A stretch of 64,000 nucleotides of DNA from contig NC_134028.1 of the NCBI RefSeq assembly GCF_964204645.1, positions 1,860,001 through 1,924,000 on the forward strand. The letters are read 5' to 3'. Shown piece after piece: positions 1 to 10,800 of this stretch. Origin of the DNA: Tubulanus polymorphus (taxonomy: Eukaryota > Nemertea > Palaeonemertea > Tubulaniformes > Tubulanidae). Within the stretch, counting starts at the first letter, position 1. Each line of letters begins with the position of its first letter. The notes under the pieces are model-generated. The model was not told the origin of the DNA. It did not search any database and saw nothing but the letters and a program-made list of their open reading frames with translations. Both the position numbers and the translations under genes were made by a program.

Positions 1-1126
1 TATTGGTAATGCCAATTGTATCTATTCAAAAACATTCGATCTTTTTATCAGTTGAGCACTGCATAAGAGGAGAAAATAAACTCTGCCCTTTAAGACCGAA
101 AAAATGTTTCTAATCACAACCCGTTAGCATTAATGAGGGCAAGAGGTATTTATTTCAAAGGAGCTAAAAAAGTTAAAACAAATTCATCTCTTGCACAAGC
201 GCCTTTAACCTGCAGGAGGTGTCTTTTTAACTTTAGTTGCTATCTATTAACTCACTGTATAATCAGCAGCCACCGGTTACTGGTACTAATCCGGACAGAT
301 ATCAACACAAGAAAATCATACACTCATAATCTGTCTAGATATTCCAGTAATTAATAACAAGACAACTCACAATATGGGAATAAAATGACCTCATTTGCAG
401 CGCAGGGTGTTACATTCAATGTTAAAGTATCATTCGTTGAAAAAAAAAGAGACAATAGGCTTGTTTATGATAAAAACATTGACAATTTCTAGGCGCTATG
501 TTTGACCGAGAACAAGGAGGGATGATCGCACACCTGTAGCCTACTCACAAAAATAGATAATCATTATCAATACACAGTTCGTTCTAGGATTATGAGGAAT
601 TGTACACAAAGTCCAGGCCCATTACAAAACAGCCACTGCAGTTTTAGGCTACAAACGATGCTAGTTACGTTGTCTACCATCGAAAAAACAACCACTTCAT
701 AAGAGGTTTGACTAAGACCAAGGAGGGATGATTTTACACCGGCACCCTCTCGACCCAGTTCGTTTCAAACTTTATGGTGAACTCAGTGTTTTCAATAATA
801 GCCAGGTCCTAGACCCGTCTGTTGTTTGTTAAGGACCCGCCTGTTTTTTCAAACCAGCCTTCGTTTCAGGGACTGTGACGTATTCTCATTGAAAACACTG
901 GAACTGAACATAGATTAAGTTAAGTACACCCGGTGAGCCTCAACCACAGTGACTGCAGTTTTAAGCCACATTTCTGCTATGAGCGATGGATTGTATATCC
1001 CTTTGAGACGCCTAAGCCAAACCAATGGATACAGAAAATCACATGACGAATGTAGTCGATTACAGTATATCAATATAAACAATGAAGTAATTAGGAAATA
1101 TTGTATGTAGTATGTAGGTCACTTAC
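1..1126. other. Non-coding, intron of the left-edge gene
   Basis: No convincing exon is visible on either strand. The stretch lies downstream of the splice donor at 1126 of the minus-strand gene, so it is probably its first intron. It holds degenerate repeated words: AAGGAGGGATGAT occurs at 514-526 and again at 720-732, each followed by a CACC word. CTGCAGTTTTA followed by a similar downstream word occurs near 636 and 951. This suggests old duplicated or mobile sequence. Confidence 0.5.
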
Positions 1127-1316
1127 GTATCCTTTTCGGGTGAGGTTTCCGCTGTGGCGATAAAAGGTCAGCTTGTTTTTTAGATGCATACACCGGAGCT
1201 GGCCACTCATCTTGCGTCTGGGATACAGCAGGAGTATTTGCAGCACAGGGATTAGGGTTGTCAGTTGAATTGTTTGTAATTTCTAGTTGAACGTCGTTTT
1301 CCCTGGAGGCGGCCAT
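1127..1316 (-). CDS. First coding exon of an unrecognised gene
   Basis: An ATG at 1316 in good context (ATCATGG) opens 63 codons and runs into a perfect donor GTAAGT at 1126, leaving phase 1. The product starts MAASRENDVQLEI and is polar, rich in Asn, Pro and Lys, ending in a basic stretch (KPHPKRI). There is no signal peptide or membrane segment and I recognise no domain. The rest of the gene would lie to the left of the window. It is transcribed in the same direction as the PDZ-SORBS gene and begins about 3.3 kb past that gene's stop codon. It could be a chance ORF, but a Kozak start plus a consensus donor in frame argues for a real first exon. Confidence 0.5.
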
Positions 1317-1411
1317 GATGTTTACGGAAGTATAATCAACGGAATTAGGTCAATTCATGCGATTTTAATTGAATTGATTAGTCCACAACCTTGAGATATT
1401 TTACGATTTCC

Positions 1412-1518
1412 GCTAGACTGGTTGCCTGTCCCATTATTGAAGATATAGACCGGTAACCAGTCTATATTTACAAGAACCTGTTTAGACGGGTTACTTGTCC
1501 AGACCGGTAACCAGTCTA
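1412..1518. repeat. Short direct and inverted repeat cluster
   Basis: The 18-mer AGACCGGTAACCAGTCTA occurs twice in direct orientation (about 1449 and 1501). A degenerate inverted copy (AGACTGGTTGCCTGTCC) precedes them near 1416, and another degenerate word (ACGGGTTACTTGTCC) lies between. The arrangement can fold into alternative hairpins. It sits just upstream of the first exon at 1316, so it could be a promoter-proximal element or a transposon remnant. Confidence 0.55.
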
Positions 1519-1525
1519 GGCTCTG

Positions 1526-1700
1526 TTAGATTCAATTCAATTCAATACTTTATTACAACTTAAAAGTTTTACAGTAAAACATACAAGTATATAATGCAAT
1601 AAAGGAGAAAAAGGACAATTAATTTTACAGAGTAGAAAATTACAATTTAAAATAGACAGGATAACACATTTGCGGAACAAGCATGATAGATATAGAAGTT
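1526..1700 (-). mobile_element. Probable LINE 3'-tail remnant
   Basis: Read on the minus strand the segment ends in AATAAAGTATTGAATTGAAT, a poly(A)-signal-like word followed by a pentanucleotide run (ATTCA)n. That pattern is common at the 3' ends of non-LTR retrotransposons. A structurally similar tail with another pentamer, (TTTAG)n, lies at 60911-60960. No reverse transcriptase sequence is attached, so this would be a 5'-truncated fragment or simple repeat. Confidence 0.35.
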
Positions 1701-1919
1701 AGATCAAACCGTTCAGTGCTGCCTCAATGAATAACGATAGCGGAATTCCTGCGAACTAAAATAGTAGCACTACCAAGTTCAAGTTTAAACGTTGACAAAA
1801 CTTCCAATTTTTTTCCCTGTCGCCCTCTTCCTATAACAGAAATAGAAATACCCCGATATAGATTTACTCTTAAAACTATCAACACAGTGCTTCATTATGG
1901 ACTTTCGCTTTAGCGAAGT

Positions 1920-1977
1920 ATAAGCCCATCCGATTATAAAAAGCTTACCACCAACGATTAGGTAACTAACTAGGGAA
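1920..1977 (-). repeat. Dispersed repeat, copy A
   Basis: The reverse complement of this stretch matches 49402-49461 almost base for base over about 55 bp, including the core GTTGGTGGTAAGCTTTTTAT. The two copies are in opposite orientation about 47.5 kb apart. Flanking sequence differs, so this is an interspersed element fragment rather than a large duplication. Confidence 0.75.
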
Positions 1978-2053
1978 AACACCGACACTACCATCTCGTG
2001 ATAGATCATCATTCATACGGTTATCGCAGATTTTCATTTTAAAAAAACTTCTT

Positions 2054-2099
2054 GATTCAATTAGGGAAGTGTATAATGAGACACTTCCCTGATTCAATT
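2054..2099. repeat. Perfect hairpin flanked by 9-bp direct repeats
   Basis: AGGGAAGTGT (2063-2072) and its exact complement ACACTTCCCT (2081-2090) enclose an 8-base loop. The 28-bp hairpin is bracketed on both sides by GATTCAATT (2054-2062 and 2091-2099), like a target-site duplication around a tiny insertion. A related hairpin, GGGAAGTG with CACTTCCC, is at 17924-17950. Confidence 0.7.
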
Positions 2100-2224
2100 G
2101 AGGCCGGGAGACAGGCTTTTTTAATTACTGGAGAACGAATCCTCCGAAATTCTGCCATAAACTTCATGCTTGCCACTCAATTTGAAAAAAAAAACACATT
2201 TTCTCTTTAATTTTGATACCGGTA

Positions 2225-2317
2225 GAAGCCCCTAGGTGACATACAAGATAATTCTTTCACAATTTCGACTTCAGCTATGTCGAAGTCGAAATTGTGAAAT
2301 CTCGTCTTGGGGCTTCG
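2225..2317. repeat. Nested long hairpin, 18-bp perfect stem
   Basis: TTTCACAATTTCGACTTC (2255-2272) is perfectly complementary to 2282-2299 with a 9-base loop. An outer pair GAAGCCCC (2225-2232) and GGGGCTTC (2310-2317) closes a second, longer stem. It lies past the 3' end of the PDZ-SORBS coding sequence and upstream of the left-edge gene. A miniature inverted-repeat element or a structured RNA element are both possible. Confidence 0.75.
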
Positions 2318-4658
2318 TACTGGATTAGACGGAACATCATCGTGTAAATTTAGGAAAGTCCATATTAAGAATTTCGTTTCTTGTTTATACTATTCTCTTC
2401 ATAGACTTTGAAGCAACTTTCTAAATAGAAAATGATTCTCAATTTTTCTTGCACATTTTTTATTTTGGTTAAATAGATGAGAATTAAATCGTCTGAAAAC
2501 AGAAGTCTGTACATACGTAATTTCTATGGTTTGAAATTAGCACTATAGGGTAGACTACCCTATTAACAAAGTCTATCATGGGCGCAATTCACGTAAAAAG
2601 TGCTACTTTTTCTGCACGATAAGTGATTTTGCTCACGACTACAAACCATAATACATATCAGCATATTCATGCAATAGACATCCAATTTGACAGGATACAT
2701 TCCCGTTATTTTGGGAGAAATTCGAGCTCCATCATTTCTCTTTTTAACGATAGTAAGACTCCAAAATAAACAGACTAATAAACAGACAAAAACGAACAGT
2801 AGTTTTTTGAATTCTTAGCGGCGTTATATTTCATAATTACACAAAATGTTCAGTTACATATACACATTCAAGAACAATAATTTAGAAACTCTAAAAACGA
2901 ATTTTTTCATTCATATATTAATATAATAGTCAACTCGCTGCTAGTAACAAAACAGGTCATACAGTGCAGTAGAATGAACAGGATTCCGTATTTCACTTTT
3001 ATGAGAAATGACAATTCTTATACGATTCAAAAACGTTCTATTGCATCAGTCATATCACAGCAGAAAATTGAATTCAAGCAGTCAACAGGATGATTAACAA
3101 ATTGCTTTAGACCCGGTTATTCAAATGGAAAAAGTTTTTTACGGTTTTTTTTCAACACAGAAAATACACTGATCAATATTTCCACATTCTCAGTGAACAA
3201 CATCAGTTAACATAGTTTCAGAGTGTTTCTATAGTTGTGATGGGAGGCGACTAGGAGATGTTTCTGAACCTTTCATTTGCATCAGATAGATAGATAGACA
3301 TTACAGTAATTTTTACAAAATATAATACAGGTGTACTGATTGTCATGTACAAAATCATTTCTTCTTTAACCAAACAAATGGAACTTTATTAGAATTAATA
3401 GCCACAGTGATGTTGGCCTTCCAGCATAAGTATTCTAAAAGAATAACTCCATTTGCTCTTCATTTTCACTGGTAACTCAGACACCACTGCCCTTCATTGA
3501 CAGTTATCCAATAAATCATCACGCAACTAAAAACAATCATCATTGAAATAAAATAAGACATCATTGTTTGCCGTCATTTCTTTGAATTGATACAAGAAAA
3601 CACGAAATTCATCTTAAAATAAATTAAGCAGAAACAATTTACATATGTAATCATATTACTTACATACATGCGGTTAACGAATGAAGTATATGTACTTGTA
3701 CATATACCGGGTACATGCACTTCGGGTACATGTGATGCATAAGCCGCACTATCGAAAAAATACATAACATATCTTGTTTATAAACCCGTACTCACTATTT
3801 TTGCTCATTTCTATCACTCTGTAATATGTTTTAGCATATTTCTAAGTCAATCTAACTCGCATACTTCGCTTAAGTCCTAAATCCAAAATCGGCAGCTAGT
3901 AATTTTCCCTTTGTTTATTGGTTATACATGCATTTATCACTCTAATTACTATTAATAACTTACCAGAAGGTAAGATTACTTCCTAATAGAAGGAAACTGC
4001 ATGGCCAATAGTAACAAAATTCTTTCGTAAACTTTATCTTTAGGACATAACCTACTTCTGGCCATATAGATGGCACAGCAGTATCAGTATAACATAAAAC
4101 ATTACAGTTGGTTTGATCAATAGCACAAATTCATGTCGACTCAAACATTGGCGTTGGTATAATGGCAGCTTCGATAGCATTATATACATATGTCTTTTGT
4201 TGCACCAACTAGTTAACAATTCAATAAGCGTTCCTCAGTCGACCTGTTTCATGTTCAATCACCTGGAAAATAAATTAAAAGCATTTCTGCATCAGAGAAA
4301 AAATAACAAACATAACCCGAATAAACAGAATAAACAGAATCTATTTCAAAGGAGAGAGAGGTCATTGTCAGCCCATTTATAAATACTAGAGTTTTCTCCT
4401 AATTTTTCCATGTTATTATACAAAATTCTGGGAGTGAATCAGAGAAATCTAGGAAATGTTACGATTCCTTCATTTTTCCATTGAATCACGTTGATAAAGA
4501 AACACGTGGTCAATAGCATAAACCAAATTCCCTGAGTTTTCCAGCTTTTTGGTAAAATTTCTCAAATTCCCTGATTTTTTTCTAGATTTTTCTGATACCC
4601 GAATTTTCCAGGCCAGTGTTAACCCTGAAGAAGGTAGACAGAAGGTTTTCTGATTTCA
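2318..4658 (-). other. 3' flank / probable 3' UTR of the PDZ-SORBS gene
   Basis: No coding exon is recognisable. Minus-strand poly(A)-signal words (AATAAA) fall at 3914-3919 and 3385-3390, about 0.75 and 1.3 kb after the stop codon at 4659. Either could end the transcript. A short GATA run is near 3285. Nothing else stands out. Confidence 0.4.
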
Positions 4659-4860
4659 TCAGGAATTATTTTTCCGCTGTTGATTAAACTTACGTAATCT
4701 TTCGACATAATTTCCTGGGAACGTTCCAACATGACCGGTCCTGCTGTTAGAACCAACGAACCAACCATCGTCGCATTTCTCTATAATGTGTATATGATCT
4801 CCTTCTCTTAGTTCCATTTCATCGTCATTACGTGGTTTATATTTATACTTGGCTTTGTAC
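4659..4860 (-). CDS. PDZ-SORBS last coding exon: third SH3 domain
   Basis: The acceptor TTGTTATTCAG precedes one base that completes the previous codon. The exon then encodes a whole SH3 domain with the motifs [20 protein letters not shown] and [11 protein letters not shown], almost the same as the C-terminal SH3 of vertebrate SORBS1/2/3. The Trp and the PxNY ligand-binding residues are intact. A short basic, Gln/Asn-rich tail ends at TGA (4661-4659). In SORBS proteins this domain binds partners such as Cbl, Sos or dynamin. Confidence 0.93.
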
Positions 4861-7800
4861 CTGAATAACAAAAGTTCAATAAATATTTCAAGTTTTAATA
4901 TCGATGTTTCCTAAATATGTATATACAGTAGAATTAGATTTAGAACTGAGGATCTGGCCCTAGACTTGAAGCCTAACCCCAGGGGTGGATTCAGAGGTGG
5001 ATATAGAGGCCAGTTTTGAAGAACATGTCACATCCCAAAAGGGCACTTTGATGTCCACTAAGGCAATATTGCACTAAATACTGCACTGAAATGCACCAAT
5101 TATCTTTGCAGACAAAATAGAAAAGGCACTTTGATTTGACTTAGTCTTACAAGTCTCTTCTGGATCCGCCCTGGCACTCGAGCATCATTTAGAGAATTAA
5201 AAGGATTAATTACTTACAATTCAATCGGTTTTTCCCGAGTTGGCTGCGGAGGTGGAGCTACTTTTTGTTCGTAAAATCGTTCCGGTTCTTGTCTCTGTTC
5301 ACGACGTCGATACGAAGCCTCATCGAACCATTTCTCGTGTCCCATTGTGCGTGGCGACGACGACGCATGTCGACTACCGCCTCGAGGTGCGGTGGAGGCT
5401 ACGACTCCATTCATTTCCGAACGCGATCGTTCGCGTTCAATCGTCCCGTTATCGTTCGCTCGTCGATCCATGCCTGCTGGATAATTCATTTTGTCATGTC
5501 TTTTCAAACTAGAATAGTTGTTATACGGATGATGTTGGGGAGAATACTGGTCAATACGTGAGATGGTCCCTTGTTCTGAACTATAATCACTTTTATTACT
5601 AGATTGCCGATGGTACGGATTTGTTTCTTGTTGCTGTGGTACGTGATGCGGGCTATAATCCTTATTATGACTAGCACTATGCGGCAGAGAGTTATATTTG
5701 TTGTAAGTTCGTGACGGACTGCGTTGTTCCTGGTTATAGTAACCGCTCGGTCGCGTCGGACTCCGATCTGTCGCTCGCGGACTGTGGCTGTCGCCGTGGT
5801 ATTTGGCAGGACTGATTGGCTCGGGAAACATGAAGTGATTCGGCAGCGAATTAAAATTAGGCGAACCTCGCGGATCATCAGGCCATGATGGTGATAAAGG
5901 ACGAAGCGGGGTACCTAAAGAAAATAAAGATGAAAAAAATTATGCCACGGTTTGAGTCGACAGATTGAACAAGTCTTCTGGGATTCCCAGTAAACATTAT
6001 TCGCTAGTATTCATGAATTTCAAAACATTTCCATTCTATTTCAATGCATGTTTTTGCCGTGAATCATTAAACCAGACATAAATGAAAGTTTCAATGTTCG
6101 TTCACCTGAGCTCTATTCCCTACGGTTCAATAATCATCAGGCAAGCAACTAAATGTCAGAGAGTATCGGCAGAAATTATTTCCCTTTTCAAAAAAACCAA
6201 TCGGCATGAAAATTCATAATGGAGATTGATTAGCATTCTTGCTGATTGGGAAACTATGTCATTGAGACCTTTCAAAATACCGTAATGCAATTAAGTTGTT
6301 TATACAAAAGCTCAGGGGAAATCATTCAACGCGAGTTACTGCAATGCCGAGTGCCACTGAATAGCGACGCCTGATCAATCCAAATCAAATCAATAAATCA
6401 TATAGATTTATCAGTAAATCAATGTGTATTTTTACAATTTCACAGCTAGAAACTTATACAGCATGATATAAAGCATACGTCTAAATTAATTGCATGTACG
6501 CTACTCAGTGTATATACATGTATTTGTATCATATTCATTCTCTAATTCTAAGCATATTTCAATCAAATAAGAATATTTCCCATCTGATATCAAACAAACT
6601 TTGCAACAGAAGTCTTCAAATTGACGTCATAAAATAACGTGCTCACCTGGACCTGGAGTCGTAGCAGTTGAAGGCGCAATCGATGAAGCGTATGAAGGAG
6701 CAATAGATGGTGCTGGTGTCAATAGAGGCATATCAGGATCGCGTAATACTTCCAGATATGTGGCCGGGATTATACCAGTCTGTCCATCGCGTCGAGCCTC
6801 GTACCAGTTATCATCAACACGACGTAGCAATGTTACTATATCCCCCTGAATACATTTAGAAAAACCATTCCTGAATTCCTGTTTCAAGTTACTCGTTTTA
6901 ACCAAAACCCACGAAGATTTGTACAGCAGAATCGGTACCTTCTGAGCAGAGAGCTCCATTGCATTTTGTTTAGTGAACTTGTATTTCAATTTAGCTTGTC
7001 CTTCTGCCCTGAATGCAGACTCGCGGGCTTCATCCAGTGACCGAACGATCTAATTAGAGAGCAAGAAAGCATTTTAATAAGATTTTAAAAGAATCACATT
7101 TTTATCTTTTATCAATATAATTACCTCGATGTAGTTTATAGGTACAATGCCACGGCGACCATGGCGTTCTGCCTCCCACCAATTCTTATCGACTTGCCGC
7201 AATAAATAGATGACATCATCCCTTCGAAATGACAGCTCCCTATAGTGAAAATGGTAGGGATCACAATACGTATTTCAGGGGTAAATCTATGTAACTGTCT
7301 GAAGTGATACTGGTTACTTACTTCGGACCATGTGCCTTAAAAGTGTACATCGCTTTTCCTTTACCCCGAACCTCGGGCATCCGTCTCTTATCGAATGTAG
7401 GTGGCGCTATCATCTGATCATCAAACCGATCTAGAGGCACCGGTGACTTCTGTTTCGGCCTAATTATCAAAATGAATCGTGCTTAATCAAACTCATTCAA
7501 CAACAAGTGGATCTTGCACATCTATTTACAAATCAACTTACATGAAATAGTCAGAATGTCTTCTTGCTTCATTTTTCAGAGCTTCCTCTTCAGCCTTCTT
7601 TTGTTTTTCAGCTTCAGTAATTTGTCGCTGCGAGTAAATTAACGTAATATGAACAATTTATTCAACAATATTTTGTGAGAAAATTGTTCTTCTAGTCATT
7701 TTTCATGGTGCATCTTGTAACTTAAGATCCGATTTTAGCGGTTTATTTTACCAGAATTTCACGACGTCTGGCATCCTCTTCATCCCGTCTGCGCCGGTCA

Positions 7801-10800
7801 ATAGTAGAAGTCGGACTGCGGACTTCCGACGGGATGTCCGACGTAGATAAGTGGTGTTTGCGTATTGGAGGGGTTGACTGGGCTGTAATGAAGAACGTAA
7901 ATAAATTACCAAATAATACCTACAAAATTCTGTGTTGTGATTAAATCTTGACTAACTTTCAGCGAGGTCCACGCGCAATACGAATTAATCATTGCAGCCA
8001 GTCTCTAGGCAACAGAGACATTAAACTGAGAATGAATGCGTTTGAAAAGCTTCTGGCTGCATTTCAATTAATAAGTAATAGGTTTATATATACAACCACT
8101 TGTTAGAACATACACTGCAAAGAGTTGAATCTTAAAACTGAAGCCAGTTCCATAGTCATAGCTTTACCTTAAGACCAGTCTAAGACCAACATGGTTCTAT
8201 AGCCAATCTAGTAACCTAAGACCAGTCTCAAGATTTAAGCCCACTTTTAGACTCTAGTCTCGACTGTGGAATCGGGCCCAGAATGCTAGAATGTTAGAAT
8301 GGTTGATGATGACACAATGAATGATATTAATAATAGAAAGTTAGTAACCTGTTTGATTATAAGATTCACAGTTGTCAGGATGATCATACTCATAAGCATT
8401 GTCGCTATGCGTAGGATAGGCATAATGAGGTGAATCATTCGAATGATCACCGCGGTAAGCTTTAACGCGAGCTTGCACCGGAGCGTGCACCTCAACTCGG
8501 TCGCTACCGTCATCTCGGTAAACCGGTAAACTACCGACGCTCGCCGATGTCTTAAAACCGTTACTAGGACGAGAAGCGAAACTATCCGCGTTTTCGAAGC
8601 GTTTACGGATTTCTGCCAAGTCACCGGATACAGTACGAGGCATGGATAATGAGGGGTTGGACGACGCGCTGCTGCTCTCGTTGAAATTATCCAAACCGTT
8701 CTCGTAAACGCTTTTAATCCGGCGTAGTTCGGCGCTACGCACGATCGCCGGTGACGATTTCGCGTTTCTGAGATCGTATTGTTGAAGTTGATCGTTACGT
8801 TTTCCGTGTTCGAATCTGGCTTTTAGTTGAGACACAGTATTCACCGGCCATTCGGAAGAATCATTTTCATCTTCTGTATTTTCCGGACCATTTTTGTCGT
8901 TTCCATTCCACGCGATGTTTGGCTCGGATTTCGTTTTCCAGATATTCGTCGGTGACTGCGGTTGTGCGTCATTCGTTAGATTATCCTCGGAAATGGCTCT
9001 GTCCAGAAAATTATTATTATTACTAGGAACCTCATCTTTGAAAATGAAAGTATCATTGCTCCCGAATGAGGAACTCGTTCTTAGTTCAGTCGGATTCATC
9101 TCTGTATTATTCTGATCCCGCGATGAAGGTTGGTACGGTTCTAGGTTGGCAGCTTTCTGATATCCTCTAGCCAATGAAAACTTAGTCTGAGCGAAATCAT
9201 TATTATCGGCGAGTTTTCGCAAATCTTTCACTTCGAAACTGGGGGTCGATTTGTTGTTGAGATCGTTTGAGAACTTTCTAGGTGGCACCGCCGGTGATCC
9301 GACTGTTTTCGATGGTTTCGAATATATCGGAGATTTACGATCTGATATCGACGTCGAATCGGTCTGTTGAATGTTTTGTTCGTTATTATTTGACGGATTC
9401 AAATCGTTATCCGACCGTTTATATCGATCCCAAGGCATCGCGTACACGGGAGAATATTTACGAGGTATTTCTTTAGAAGGCTGAATTCGATGCTCGTCGC
9501 GTTGCATCATGGCCGGTTGTTGTTCACCGGAATTATCGCTCGTCGGTTCCCATTTTCTACCGAGAACCATCTGAAACAGAGCTGGAGGTGTACTGCTACC
9601 TGATGAAATGATAGGACTAATTCTTCCATGAGGATTCGATACAATCGGCTGCTTTACGCGTTCAGGCTGCTTGACTACACCTAATTTCTTAGCTGGAATG
9701 CTTTCTCTATCATTTAGTCGATGAATATCAATGGACGGAGGTGATGAAAGAGGCAAGGGAGGCGGGTGACTAGCATCATCGATAAATGGACTACTCGTAC
9801 GTAATGGGGGCGGAATAGGACTAGAATGTCCGTCTGGACGATCGCGATATTCAGGCACTTTCGACGCCGATGGCATATTGGACAGATTTCCAGAACGTTC
9901 TAGTACAATAGTACTGGTGACGCGGACAGGTTGCGGGCGTGTATCAGCGCGTTTCCACGCTGGAGACGTGATGGGTTCACGTTGAAGTTGATAAGTAGAT
10001 TTGGCATTTTCGTCGGATTTCAGAACCGGAGCGACCACTCTGACAGGCGGCGTATCGCGTTCATTTTGCCAGAATTTCTTTGCCTCCTCGACGGAAGGGT
10101 TCTCCGAACTGAAATCCGAAGCTCGGTACGAGTTCGATAAATCTAACTGAGGACGATCTTTCTCGACGACTTCTTTCGGTTTATACGGAGCCGATACGGA
10201 ACGTACGTGCAGATTATTATCCATATCCGGCTCGGATTTAGACTTTTTAAGATTAGTAACGTACACTTCGTACGGATTTACTTTCTCGTCCTCACCGGCT
10301 CGATACAACGGTCGAATCTTCGCCGAATTAGCCGCATTTTCCATAATCTGTATATAAGAACCGGACTTTGCGGACGAGGCGTCTTCGGCAGCGGCGAGTT
10401 TCTTCTGCGCTTCGACGAAATCGAGGAAACTCTGGTCGCGTTGAGTTTCATCGTCGAGCTGTTTATATTTCTCGCGTAATTTCACGAACGACAGATCGCG
10501 TTTGAACCCCGGTTTAACCTGGTAATCCGGTTTAACGACGCGGGTATTTTCGTTCGCGACGCCGCCTTCGTCGTAGACTTTTTTAATATCGCCGACCGAC
10601 TTGGAACGTTTCATCAACGAGCGATCGAGTCTCGGTTCCCATTCGGTTCCCGCTTTCGTCGTTCGATACAAGAACTCGTTTCGCTTCTGAGCGCCGTCTA
10701 GATCGTCGTATAAACTACACAGCTCTTCCTCTTCTGGTTTCAGAGCCATCTTTTCGCAGTCTCGATTCGCTTTGATCATTTTAATCGATTTTAAAGTTCT

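Noticed and set aside
5240-5561. Plus-strand ORFs of 90-98 codons opposite the 5218-5914 exon
   Set aside because: Antisense shadows. The minus-strand frame has matching splice sites on both sides and a SORBS context.
10207-10479. Several plus-strand ORFs of 60-110 codons across 8894-11897
   Set aside because: They are antisense shadows of the large SORBS exon, whose CpG-rich codon use keeps other frames open.
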